Source: Lineus longissimus
Lineage: Eukaryota > Nemertea > Pilidiophora > Heteronemertea > Lineidae
Assembly (NCBI RefSeq): GCF_910592395.1
Contig: NC_088317.1
Coordinates: 18,832,039-18,896,038 of the forward strand
DNA length: 64,000 bases
Direction of reading: 5' to 3'
This document shows, piece by piece, positions 12,060 to 22,633 of this stretch (position 1 is its first letter; every line of letters begins with the position of its first letter). Both the position numbers and the translations under genes were made by a program. Below the pieces are notes generated by a model. That model saw only the letters and a program-made list of their open reading frames with translations, was not told the origin of the DNA and ran no database searches.

Positions 12060-13211
12060 ATGCACACAGGCCATGTAAACACAACAACGACAAGTGTCGA
12101 AATGAATACAGGCATTTCCTCAACGGTCCTGACGATAATACCCGAAAGCGCTGAAACTGATGACGTCATCCTCAATCTTCGGCAGGCCGTCGCCATATTC
12201 CAGGCCTATATCCTCATCATCGTCATCTGTGTTGGACTATTCGGAAATGTCCTCTCCATCGTGATATTTACGATTAACAAGAAGCGCGACATGGTCTCCG
12301 CTCAGTATCTACGGGTGCTCGCCGTGACCGACTCGGGCATATTGCTCTTTGTCGGGCTCAGATTGTTCATATCGCGGGGAGTGCCACATGCCCTTGGATA
12401 CCAAGTTGGGTTCGACCTAATTGTTAAAGCAATCGCAGCCTGTAAGATATTTCGCTTTTTAGAACATCTCAGTATGTTTTTGTCCGCCATGTTGATCGTT
12501 TTATTCTCCGCAGAGCGTGTTTTCGCCGTCTGGCTGCCACTCAAAATGGCAGAGTTTACCGCTAGGCGCCGCTACATAGCTATCACATCCCTAGTTGTCG
12601 TCGGGGTTTTGATGAAATCGCATATTCTGGCTTTTTTCACAATTAATATCAGGGAAGGTTACCATAGCTGCTGGTACCCAATAAGCACGCCAGAAACTGT
12701 AAAAATACCACTCTCACTTTATGACATTGTCCCGAGTCAAATCATTCCATGTTTTCTAATTTTCGCGCTGAATATATTTATTTGCATCGGCATCAGACGC
12801 TCGCGTCTAACAGTCACTCTCGGCACTAAAGAGGAGCTGAAACGTTATAAACGAGACATGCGGTGCATTGGTAACCTCTTGTTTGTGTCTACTGTGTATT
12901 TCATCTTCACAACGCCAAGATCGGTTCTATGGCTTTATACTGGCATTCTCACCTTCATTGTCGCTAAACAGGATACAACTGTGAACGATCAACATTTGAC
13001 AACCATGTATGAAATAGCACTTTTTGCAGACTCGCTGACCACCTTTAACTATTGCTTGAACTTTATCATTTATGGCGTATCGCTGAACTATTATCGCGAG
13101 ACAATGAAAGATATTATTTTTTGCAAGACAAAAACGAAATTTAGCCAACAGAGCGAAGTTGAATCGGAAGTTGTCAACAGTAGAACTCCACATGTTCAGC
13201 AACGTTTGTGA
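12060..13211 (+). CDS. Rhodopsin-class G-protein-coupled receptor, peptide-receptor-like, intronless
   Basis: A 383-residue single-exon seven-helix receptor. The extracellular N-terminus has an NTT sequon. Helix 1 carries GN at 62-63; helix 2 LAVTD with Asp91; Cys128 at the start of helix 3 pairs in principle with Cys204 in loop 2 (HSCWY). Helix 3 ends ERV (152-154) rather than DRY. Helix 6 has TTP at 284-286 without the usual CWxP, and helix 7 reads NFIIY (334-338) instead of NPxxY. Length and basic loop 3 fit small-peptide receptors of the FMRFamide/myosuppressin-like group, but ligand assignment is inference. It lies convergent with channel gene A. Three 5'-truncated copies occur at 22129, 31520 and 40953. 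Confidence 0.85.
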   Translation: MHTGHVNTTTTSVEMNTGISSTVLTIIPESAETDDVILNLRQAVAIFQAYILIIVICVGLFGNVLSIVIFTINKKRDMVSAQYLRVLAVTDSGILLFVGLRLFISRGVPHALGYQVGFDLIVKAIAACKIFRFLEHLSMFLSAMLIVLFSAERVFAVWLPLKMAEFTARRRYIAITSLVVVGVLMKSHILAFFTINIREGYHSCWYPISTPETVKIPLSLYDIVPSQIIPCFLIFALNIFICIGIRRSRLTVTLGTKEELKRYKRDMRCIGNLLFVSTVYFIFTTPRSVLWLYTGILTFIVAKQDTTVNDQHLTTMYEIALFADSLTTFNYCLNFIIYGVSLNYYRETMKDIIFCKTKTKFSQQSEVESEVVNSRTPHVQQRL

Positions 13212-13497
13212 CGCCCCACGTATCTCAAACTGATTCCATGTCATTCTCTTTGGATGGCGGTAATTTGTAAGACCAGTTACAGATTTAAACCGATCCAAAT
13301 ATATATGTGCCAAGGACGACTCTTTGTCTTATATTGCACAACCCAGAGTTATGTTTTTACACTCATATTACACACTGACGAGTGCAAAAGAGTGACAATT
13401 ATCGATTTATTTTTCGTGACCTAAATATAATTTTACGATTAATTGTCTCGCCAGACACGTTTATCACTTTGAAAAACCATTAACATATATATATGTC

Positions 13498-13503
13498 AAT
13501 AAA
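13498..13503 (+). promoter_or_regulatory. Polyadenylation signal of the GPCR
   Basis: AATAAA lies 287 bases after the receptor stop codon, in an AT-rich 3' region. It is also present in the truncated copies. Confidence 0.5.
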
Positions 13504-13564
13504 AGTGAGGACTTCTGATCAATCGATTTGCATGTATCTAACTATTTTTTTTTCACAAGTTCAA

Positions 13565-13778
13565 AATTCTGAAAATTTTTCGAAGCCAAATTTTTTGGGG
13601 GGCTGATGATGATGTTTCTTCATTTTGAGAAGAAAAAAAACAAGTGAAAAAAATATTTGGACTCCGACATTTTTTCATCCTTCTGATTCTGAAAAAGTTT
13701 CAAAGCAAAAAAAGCTTTGGGGCTGATGATGTTTTTTCATTTTGAGCAGAAAAAAACAAGTGAAAAAATATTCGGAGT
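13565..13778. repeat. Two-unit imperfect direct repeat downstream of the GPCR
   Basis: Two roughly 105-bp AT-rich units share TCTGAAAA, GGGGCTGATGATG, TTCATTTTGAG, ACAAGTGAAAAAA and an ATATTTGGA/ATATTCGGA end. Both units are conserved in all four duplicates (near 22997, 32388 and 41816). Confidence 0.7.
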
Positions 13779-14905
13779 ATTTAGGTACCAAGCATGCAGC
13801 TCCTTAATTCCCTGCCTGACGCTAGCAAGTAAGGCCATCGTGCCTGCTGGAAGACTGTTCACAACAGATAGGACAAAACAACTTGATTGAAGAACCATAA
13901 CACTGGCATGACAGTTGCTGATTGCATTTATTTATAGTTTAAGACTCAAGCGATTATACATATAATATATGAGGAACTTAATAAATTGAAATGAAATAAA
14001 GCTATACCTATGTTGTACATATCAATTCACCTTGTCATTTTATTTGAAGACGACTGTGCTTCTTGATTGCTGCACCTGTTGAACAAAACTAACAGGTGAC
14101 CTCCCCGGGATACTTCAAATATTACAAAAAAGAAATGTCTTTGAAATAGGCAGGCTGGCCTGTGTTAGGTAAGGTGGGCCTTTGAATGTCGAAAGTACCG
14201 AAAAGATTCTTATACCATTCCTAGCTAAGATCTGAGAACCAAAAATCTTTCAGGGATCTTATAAATAATGTACATGCAGACAGGATTAAATTACAGTATA
14301 ATCTTGATATTTTCGACCTAGGCTGGAAAGTCGAATGCGAAAATGGTGAATGATCTTTGTTTTTCTGGTAAAGGAAAACACTAAGTACAAACCACAATAC
14401 TCTTAAGGGACGAATGTAGTACACTTAACTCTGTGGTGGTGCAATGTAGTTCTTAACACACAAACTATGTACTAGGTAGGGTGGGGTGGAACGTATCAAA
14501 TACAATAACGGGAACTTAACAACATGACGCCGGAATAATGCTTGCTAGTTCTGATATCTAACATTAAACAACAAATGTGGTGCTGCAATGCCGTGACGTG
14601 GTTTCAAACATTTACAATAGCATGTCATTTGTTAGTGTAGTTCTTACCAAAGCTGGTGATAACTATATGAAAAAACACTAACAAATAGTGCGGGTATAAT
14701 GTACATTACGTGAAAATAAGCAAATTTGATTAGTTTATAATTGACCAAAATCGATGCAGACGACATTTATGTAACTTCAGAAATTCCAAAACTCCTCTTT
14801 CATTCCTTTAAAAGCACTGCCCAAGTTTTCACGAACTTGTAATATTTTTATACATTATTGTAAGTAACAACATCCTGGAGATGTTAGTTAAAAAGTGCAT
14901 TTCAG

Positions 14906-17900
14906 CTAAGCGTGAGATGTCTTCTCCAAATCCGTGTAGCCAGACACTTTGGAAGTGATGGAGAAGATAGCAGAATATCTTCTTCCCTTTTCTTCTTCGC
15001 TGTAACCAGTGCTGTATGGCTGTTCAGTGTCCATGGCAGAGATTCTACTCAAGATTCTATTCGCTTTGGTGTTGGCCGCTGCATGATTCGTCTTGATGTT
15101 TCTTCCGATGAAGTAAAATATCTCCAGTATAGTGAGGAATGAGCCGCCAAGGAACAGGCCAGCTGTACCACCAATATCACCTTATGGAAAGACAATAAGC
15201 AGGGCATTGTATAACCTTATTAGGGTAGAAGACATCCAGTAGTCGTTACGAAGTTTACGCCAATCATACAATTAAATACCTAGTTTTGACTTCAATTAGT
15301 CAATCGATCAAAAATGCATTAAGAGAGTGCTTGCGCGAATAATGGAAAGATCTTAACATAAGCACTCCCGAAACATCTTTTGTTATAGAGATGAGTGAAA
15401 ACCAACGTCAATGTATACCCGACCAGCAGGGTGGTGGATCACATATGGTTCATAAAAACGGAGAAGCTATGATTCAGTTCGATCACAACCTGATCAAGAT
15501 TGTCATGGACAGAGAGTCTTGGATCGCCTAATTGACTCTGTTTCCTGTTACTTACATAACAATGAAAACCAGGTGTAAGCCGGTGACTTGATAACTTCGG
15601 TTAGGCTAAGACTCTGGTAAAACACTTGAAGGGCTAGAATATTTTGCCTGCAAAAATCATAACAGACGTATACTTTTATCAACATCAATGAAACTGAATA
15701 ATCATATGTTGAAAGCGTATGCTGTATCACCGTTAATTGCCTGTACTGAACAAGGAAGAACTTGTTCATGGAATAGATCTTGTTTTGATATTTTTCCCGT
15801 CTCCGCCGCCGAGAACCTTACGTGGATTGATATGATCATTCTACTTTATTTGCTGAAACCGAAAGATCAGCCAGCACTATCAACAGCTTTTATGCAGCTT
15901 TTGGTCTCAATGTGTAATTTTAAACCACAAGTTGGCGAGTATTATGTCATTCTTGCTCCACTGTACTTACCGTACCATGGTATGGTCGATCGTGAGAGTT
16001 TTATTAAACTTCACCAAATCATTGAGAAACGTATCAAGCTCTTGAAGGAAATCATCAGTTGCCTTTTGTACTTTTGGGATCAGATAATAGAGGGCGCCAA
16101 TGGTCTTGTCCAGTGATCGCAGCATTGGTAGCAAAGTTTTTCCTTGGGTGTCTATCATTTTAGCTAATACAGGTACATCCGTCCGAACAGCAATCACAGC
16201 ATCATAAGTCTGCTGGATGCTCTTCAAATCCGACTTCGTGCCATCGATCTTACGCAGGATGTCAATCAAGACGACACTCCCACGAACATAGCTGGTGATC
16301 TTATATCGAAACTTCGAAGCTGGGGTGACCAGTTCGATGAGCCTTTCCTTCGTAATCGTCTGCCAGATCGGGATTAGGTCAAACGCTCTTTTCTCAACAT
16401 CCGTGAAGAACTTCTCAACGGAATCAACGCTGTAGGCTTTCATCGCCCTTTCGTAATTAGCAATGTTGGTGCCAACTTCGTGAAGGAAATATGCAAGCTT
16501 TTCGTCTCTCGCTTTCAGTGTGGAAATTGAACCTGCCAGCGCGACACTGACTGTGTTCATCGCGTCCCTAAGTCCAGTAACAGCCGTCCGAAAGTTGGTC
16601 AGCGACCTCCTTATGTCATTGGTCTGTTTTTCCAACTTGCTGTACAAGTCCTGTTCCTCAGATTTACTCACCGTTGTCAGCGTTCTGGCCAGAGTCTGAA
16701 AGGCAGACATCTTCTTTCGTAAATCAATTCCTTTGGTGGAAAATTCAAAAAGGGCATAAAATATCTCTCGGTTCTTTTGACGGATGATTCCCCTTGGGAC
16801 AGGAAGGCCATCGACAATGGTACCGCCAGCTACCAATAATCCCCTAACTTCTGTGTTGTACATCTTGTCAACTGAATATATTAAATTGATTGATTCCTGA
16901 AAATATATCGCCAGTAGCCCCTGCAAGCTCGCGACAGCCTTTCGAGAATTGCCATCCATCTTGAAAAACACTATTTTCAGCTTGGCTGGTAGAATGGTCC
17001 TCTGCAAATTCCATGTTCGTATTTCTAGCTTGACCAATTGTGGTTCGAGATAGTTCTCAATGGTTTGAACCCTGAAAACAATGTTGTAGTTCTTCGTCAG
17101 CAGCTTGATGTAAAATTGGAGATGGAAGTTCAAGTTTCTGAGTTCTCTCTGTACGGCCTTAACAGCAACATCGATAGTGGACATATTGCTTCTTAACGGT
17201 TTCTGGACGCTCTCGTGTAAATAGTTAGAGGCCTGATGAAGTTTCCTAAGCAAGTTGAGGTCATTCTTAACTGTTCTTTTATCCACCAACTGCCTGAGGA
17301 GTAAAGCTTTCTTGTAGCGTTCCAGGAGTGTCTTGTCTGATTCGAGAATATCAATTATGGAGAAGATACTTGTGGCAGAGAGGTCGGTGTTGGACAATGT
17401 AGTCGTAAACTCATCTTGGTAACAGGGATGAGTGCAGGTGTGGGCGAATGTACGAGCGCCTGAAAAAAATGCATCATATAAATTCCTAAGCAATAGTGAG
17501 AGATATGGACCATTGTACCTTGAGCTGGCTAGTGTGTGGCCAACAAGTAAAACCGCCCAATGAAATGTCATTTGAGCAATGTCTGGCCGCGGGTCGAGGG
17601 ATTTCAGGCCCAAACGTGTCAAGTACAATCAACAGTCAAATATCATTTTTTAGTTAATATTCGCAATACAAAGTGAGGGTTGGTAACTAAAACATGCACG
17701 ATCTCTAATGAATGACACCCGCCCTGTTGAGTGTCGATTATTCTTTCTGATGAAATCATCTTCACAGCCCTACTGTTCTCAGTGTTCTCGAATCATATTC
17801 ACTCTGGGAAGTAGAAAAGCACTGTGAGTGTCTAAGACAAATGAACGGGGGGAAAACGATTTCTCGAACTTACTGACGTCACTGCAACATCCATACAAGG

Positions 17901-20368
17901 TCGACAGGTTACAATACGGTGGCTTGTCGGGTCCAACCCATCTCTGTCCGTACTCGATACAACCACATATCTCAGCTGTTGCGTTGGTCTTCACCTCAGC
18001 CAGGCACGCTTGGAAGGAGTAGGCATTGTAGTCCCTCAAGGATTGAGATGCGCAGTCTCCGTGAGGCTTAGGCAGTCGTGTGACCTAGAAAAGTACGTAT
18101 ACTTGTGGTTGTAGAATCAGCCTGGTTATCAATTCATATTATTATTGAGATCTCGATCCCAGGAGAATTCATGAAGTATGGACAATTTGTATACATGTTC
18201 ATGAGCATCCATGACAAGATTCTTGTAGGATTCATAGTTAAAATGAAAATAAGAATCTTACAGGAACCCTGTAAATATTGTATATGCACATGTACACGAA
18301 ACTGAATAAAATCTTAACTAAGAATCTTATACGAATTTTCCACCATAGCTGCACTTGACCTGACTTTGCACCAGAGCCGAGATTCAAGAGGCTAGAATGC
18401 CAATAATACATTGAAGAAACAAATCAATATATGATCATTAATGATACTTACGCTCGAGATATGCAAGGCAGCTCTAGAAGCTCCAAACACTGGCACCGCC
18501 GTGCCTAAATCTGACACCCGAGGATGGTCATGGCCATTGAATATCAACACCTGGATTCCCGATGATAAGTGAGGGCCTGGCGAGAGTTCATAAACCTCGG
18601 CGTTAAGGTACAACTCGAGCCCGAATGATGCCCCTGAAACACTTAACTTGAGTTATTCTCGAGGCAAAGCTAAGCGGCTAGGCGCATCGAGACAATATGT
18701 ATCTAAAGACTGAACAGCTTCATCTTGGAATCATGCCATGATCGCCTTGACATGCTTGATAAAAGAGGAGAATTTACGAAAGGTTGGTGGTATAATTGCT
18801 CATTGGATATCCCAGATCGAAAATCCTGATATCATGATTCTTATAATGGTTCTTAACTAAGCTATAATTCTTATTCGGGTACAAGATCATTTACGATCTT
18901 TGCAAGATTCTTAAAATATTCTGGTTAAATATCTTCACAATGAATGTTAAAATGAAAAAATCCTGATAAAGAATTTTGAAAATCGTATCTGAATGCATGG
19001 CCCTCTGATAGCCAGTACTAACCTGTATTTTGGACTTCAAAATCTTTCGGATCTCTGACGGATTTGTTGGCATGGAGATCATTAAACACGAAACAAACCC
19101 CGAAATCCGTCATCATCTGTGTGAAATTCACGTGGCTACAGTTATGCCCTTTCCACACACATCTGCAAGAAATTGGTGTCGTTTGTAAATGAGGATAATA
19201 GTTGCGATCCTTAGGTCAATCAAATCCCAAGATTTTCTCACATGCTGCCCAATTAAAGGTAAAATGCCGACCTGAAAGATTGGAAAGGTGATTTCTTCCT
19301 CTATATGTCGATGAGCTGGTATGGTTTCTTAGGACGCTGATGATAGGAATGGGATAAAATGAAGGATCAATAAACGCAAGATAGGTCAATCATGGAAATA
19401 ATATTTTACTTCTTGATCATGTCCTCCTTCCTGTGTGCCATGTCCAGCATAGTCTGGGTGATATTCAGGTCATCTGCTAAAGTGATGTTCCTTCTCGCGT
19501 TCAGGTCAGCTCCGTAGAATTCTTGCAGCTTTCTGTAAATACCGGCTTCTAGTGCTTTGGTCATTCTGAAATTGGTATTGAGTACTTTTAAATCCGACTG
19601 GTAAGATAAAGTGAGCTTTGCAATTTCCTAAACTTTTTATGGCAATTTTCAAAAAGAGATCTTCACCTACTTAGTAACAAATTAGTCAAAAGCAGATGGT
19701 TACACTAGGAATCCCCACCTGAATTGGTTGGTGTTGCAGATGGCAACACTAGGGAATCTTACCTGAACTGGTTGGTGTTGCAGATGGCCACACTAGGGAA
19801 TCTGAGTGAATTGTTATATGCTACATTCATGTCGACAGTGACAGGGTTTTTCTGGTAGTACGCTGCTCTCTCCCCAACTTGGTAGGTAAACCAAATGGCA
19901 AATGCGATCACAACTAACAGCCACAGTGTCCTGAAAAAAAATACCGCAGAGAGTGATCGAGGTCATGCTCAGGTTATGGTATCTTTTCCACAGGGTGAAA
20001 ATGGTAAAAACATTTAGCAACGAAAACAATTTTCAGGTAGAGAATGACAAAATTCTTAACGTGGAAGTTATGATCAAAGGAAATAATTAACAATAACGTT
20101 TAGGGATTTAAAAGTATTCAAAACAAAATAAAAATAGAAATAGAGTTGAGTTGAGTTATCTATAAGATAAAATAACAACATTCGTTTTGGTTTTATGGGC
20201 CTGGTTACCACGGTATTTAAATATATATACTCACCGCCCAAGGAAGGTCCCGGCCTCAAATGTGTATCTAACTCCATGAAAACTTGTGTTTTCCGTGAAG
20301 TTCTTGAGGAAGTCATACGTTTTCTCTTTGCACCCTTTCCTGGTATCAGACTTTTCAGGGTCAGCCAT
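14906..20368 (-). CDS. DEG/ENaC-family ion channel with giant extracellular insert, copy A
   Basis: Nine exons in coding order: 20235-20368, 19763-19930, 19410-19565, 19023-19162, 18452-18633, 17874-18084, 15971-17459, 15556-15647, 14906-15180. The sum is 2847 nt (948 aa), with every phase consistent. The cytoplasmic N-terminus has the TSFHG gating motif. TM1 is about residues 47-65, followed by FPSVAICNTNQF. The extracellular part shows WKGHNCS, DFGVCFVFN, GLELYLNAEVY, TRLPKPHGDC, AYSFQACLAE, CGCIEY, PPYCNLSTLYGCC and CTHPC (339-343). About 465 cysteine-free, helix-rich residues follow (roughly 355-820) inside one exon. The normal ending resumes with NILALQVFYQSLSLTE and KSPAYTWFSLLC; TM2 is DIGGTAGLFLGGSFLTILE (859-877) with GGS as selectivity filter. 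Ser occupies the degenerin position. Trimeric cation channel function is known for the family; the gating stimulus is unknown. Confidence 0.93.
15971..17459 (-). other. Insert-bearing exon 7 of channel copy A
   Basis: This 1489-nt exon encodes residues 331-827. Its first 30 or so residues (ARTFAHTCTHPCYQDEF...) and the following exon are ordinary DEG/ENaC sequence; the interior is not. The acceptor is TTTTTTTCAG and the donor is CG|GTAAGT. The interior has no cysteine, several sequons (NMS, NKT), and amphipathic Leu/Ile/Lys patterns typical of long helices. No homology to a named domain was recognised by eye. Confidence 0.85.
18205..18335. repeat. Dispersed AT-rich repeat in the intron between exons 5 and 6 of channel A
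   Basis: Contains AAGATTCTTG, TAAGAATCTTACAGG, TGTATATGCACATGTACA and TCTTAACTAAGAATCTTA, the words of the family that forms the array at 61693. Equivalent copies are near 27637, 37029 and 46480. Unit D keeps an extra AAAAATCCCGATA edge near 46422 that A-C lack. Confidence 0.6.
19717..19804. repeat. 44-bp repeat carrying the exon 2 splice donor, two units (copy A)
   Basis: Units begin at 19717 and 19761 with ACCTGAAYTGGTTGGTGTTG. On the - strand each unit contains the last codons of exon 2 (ICNTNQF) and an AG|GT donor. The exon-proximal unit gives GTAAGA and the outer unit GTGGGG. Use of the outer donor would add 44 nt and shift the frame. Confidence 0.9.
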
Positions 20369-20823
20369 CGTAGATAAAACAATATAATACTCAGGAACTT
20401 TTGTCAGTTTTTTCTCAAGATCCTCGTCTGATTTAAATTCTAATTCTTGAAACGGCTAACGGTTTTATTCAGATTGATTATTCCAAGTCCTCCCAAATAT
20501 CGCCTCTTCTTCTTCTTCACATTATTAACGGGCTGGTAATTGAATTTTTCCTATCATTGAACACGTTGAAAGATCAATTTTAATCGTCTTCAGTTAGACA
20601 GAGATTACAAAAAATCTTTAAAACGTCACATAATTTCTCTATCGAATTTCTATCGATTCTTTTAGAATTTCATTGATTATATAGAATATTCAAAGTTGGC
20701 TTTCATAAGAGTTTAAACCGTATTAATCCACAGAATCTATCTATAGAATCTACAAAATATTTTACACAAACTTTTGTCTGTGTCAAGCGACTCAAACCTC
20801 GTGGCTTTCGCTACGTTCTGAGT

Positions 20824-20843
20824 CCAACTGTCCAAACAGTTGG
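20824..20843. promoter_or_regulatory. Perfect inverted repeat upstream of channel A (putative)
   Basis: CCAACTGT-CCAA-ACAGTTGG forms an 8-bp stem with a 4-base loop about 455 bp upstream of the channel start codon. It is conserved in all four units. A regulatory role is only a possibility. Confidence 0.25.
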
Positions 20844-21762
20844 TCGAGTTTTACATCATAATAAAAGTATTCCTAATATGGTAATGGTCGACAAAGGAAA
20901 CGGTACTTCGGTTGATGACACATTGCCATGGAGAAGGAAGGATGTTTAATCTTGTAACCATGTCGAGTTAGTTTAATCGTACTTTTCAATTAAACCAAAT
21001 TGCGTCGTCCATTATTTCATTTTGGATGGGTTGAATAACATATTGTTCATTCATTCATTCACTATCCTAATTGGATTGCTACTTTGGAATAAAATATCAA
21101 TTTGAAAAATACTAATAAATCCTCTTTTATAGTATTGTTATCTATGAATTGTATTCATTTATCATTGCCTCATCTATTACAGCGAGGAAATCTATCATAT
21201 ATTGGTCCGATGAGCATGTTGAATAAGTGAATAATTCTGAATAACTAACTAACTGGATCATTATAACACATCATTAAACCAAAATTTTAATAGCGGGAGA
21301 TATTTCAAATTGCAGTAAATTGTTCTACCTGCCAATCCTCTCGATTATTCATGTGATTATTCGTCAACACTGCCGTTTATTATATCATGCTTCCAAGAAT
21401 TCGCTATCCAATTAATAAATTGGTAAATGCACTTGCTGTTCACATTGATTCCACCCCTGTACAAGGACCTGCCTTTGTTCTACCCCTCAATCGGTAGGTG
21501 AACTAGTATATGCGTCCAGTCCATTCAATAACATGTACAGCTCGAAAGCAACCATTTCCTTCAAGTGGATTACTTAAGACGATTTAGAGAAAGTTCCTTA
21601 CGGAAGTGCATAATTTTGGATATGGAAGAAGTTATTGTGAAACCGTTTCAACACCTCTGTTAGGCCATCTCCCTGGTTTTGCATCGAATGGGCGCAAGGA
21701 ACTACTAAACCACTTAACTACTCAAGAATCTTGTTCACAATTCGCAAGCTTAGAAAAAAACC

Positions 21763-22071
21763 ATGATGCCAACTTCTGATCACGGGTCATATTCCATATT
21801 TATCTCAGGGAAACTGAATGAGCAGCATTTTTCGCTAATCGTAGGACGAATAGCCATGTTATCCTTACTAGAATGCAGTGTAATATGTACCACAAGTCCT
21901 GACTGCCGAGCGTATCACTTCAAAACACTGCCTAATAGCAGGTTCTGTCGAATAGATGGAGACTTGGTCGGGCCTCTGTCCCTGGCTGTACCAGGTGAGA
22001 GGAAAAGCACTCGGAGACACGATGACGTAAAGCTGTACAACATACTCCATTTGACGGGCCTCGTAGTGTAA
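21763..22071 (+). pseudogene. Truncated PAN-like exon fused to upstream-GPCR sequence (A/B junction)
   Basis: The first 52 codons match the N-terminal exon of the intact PAN-like gene at 52041 up to CRAYHF. They then continue in frame into the orphan candidate exon segment seen at 11707 (KTLPNSRFC...), ending after 102 codons. The remaining PAN exon and its donor are lost. The join lies in a CAA shared by both parents. The chimera is probably a non-functional duplication scar, although it stays open in all three copies. Confidence 0.75.
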
Positions 22072-22128
22072 CATAGCGTGTATGGGCATCTCTGCATGCA
22101 GCTCTTCGCACCACATGATGCTACTGGT

Positions 22129-22633
22129 ACCACTCTCACTTTATGACATTGTCCCGAGTCAAATCATTCCATGTTTTCTAATTTTCGCGCTGAATATATT
22201 TATTTGCATCGGCATCAGACGTTCGCGTCTAACAGTCACTCTCGGCACTAAAAAGGAGCTGAAACGTTATAAACGAGACATGCGGTGCATTGGTAACCTC
22301 TTGTTTGTGTCTACTGTGTATTTCATCTTCACAACGCCAAGGTCGGTTCTATGGCTTTATACTGGCATTCTCACCTTCATTGTCGCTAAACAGGATACAA
22401 CTGTGAACGATCAACATTTGACAACCATGTATGAAATAGCACTTTTTGCAGACTCGCTGACCACCTTTAACTATTGCTTGAACTTTATCATTTATGGCGT
22501 ATCGCTGAACTACTATCGCGAGACAATGAAAGATATCATTTTTTGCAAGACAAAAACGAATTTTAGCCAACAGAGCGAAGTTGAATCGGAAGTTGTCAAC
22601 AGTAGAACACCACATGTTCAGCAACGCTTGTGA
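22129..22633 (+). pseudogene. 5'-truncated GPCR copy B
   Basis: Corresponds to residues 217-383 of the receptor at 12060: helices 5-7 and the C-terminal tail. A 792-bp deletion (11915-12706 of unit A) removed the N-terminus and helices 1-4. The remaining frame is open and by chance joins an upstream ATG at 22082, giving a 183-codon frame. It lacks the G-protein receptor core, so it is called a pseudogene. Confidence 0.85.

Noticed and set aside
13600-13720. C/D-box snoRNA candidate (CTGATGATGATG followed ~90 bases later by CTGA)
   Set aside because: The boxes lie in low-complexity AT repeat, occur twice in an imperfect direct repeat, and show no terminal stem or guide-like spacing.
15688-16116. 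142-codon + strand open frame, repeated in all four units
   Set aside because: It is antisense to exons 7-8 of the channel gene, whose - strand frame has clear family motifs and consistent splicing.
15967-17628. A stand-alone 553-residue helical (prominin- or coiled-coil-like) protein gene
   Set aside because: The frame begins upstream of a good acceptor at 17459 and ends just past a GTAAGT donor; flanking exons splice in phase to give one DEG/ENaC protein.
22082-22633. Functional short GPCR (183 codons) with its own start
   Set aside because: It lacks helices 1-4, and its first residues derive from unrelated upstream sequence after a deletion.
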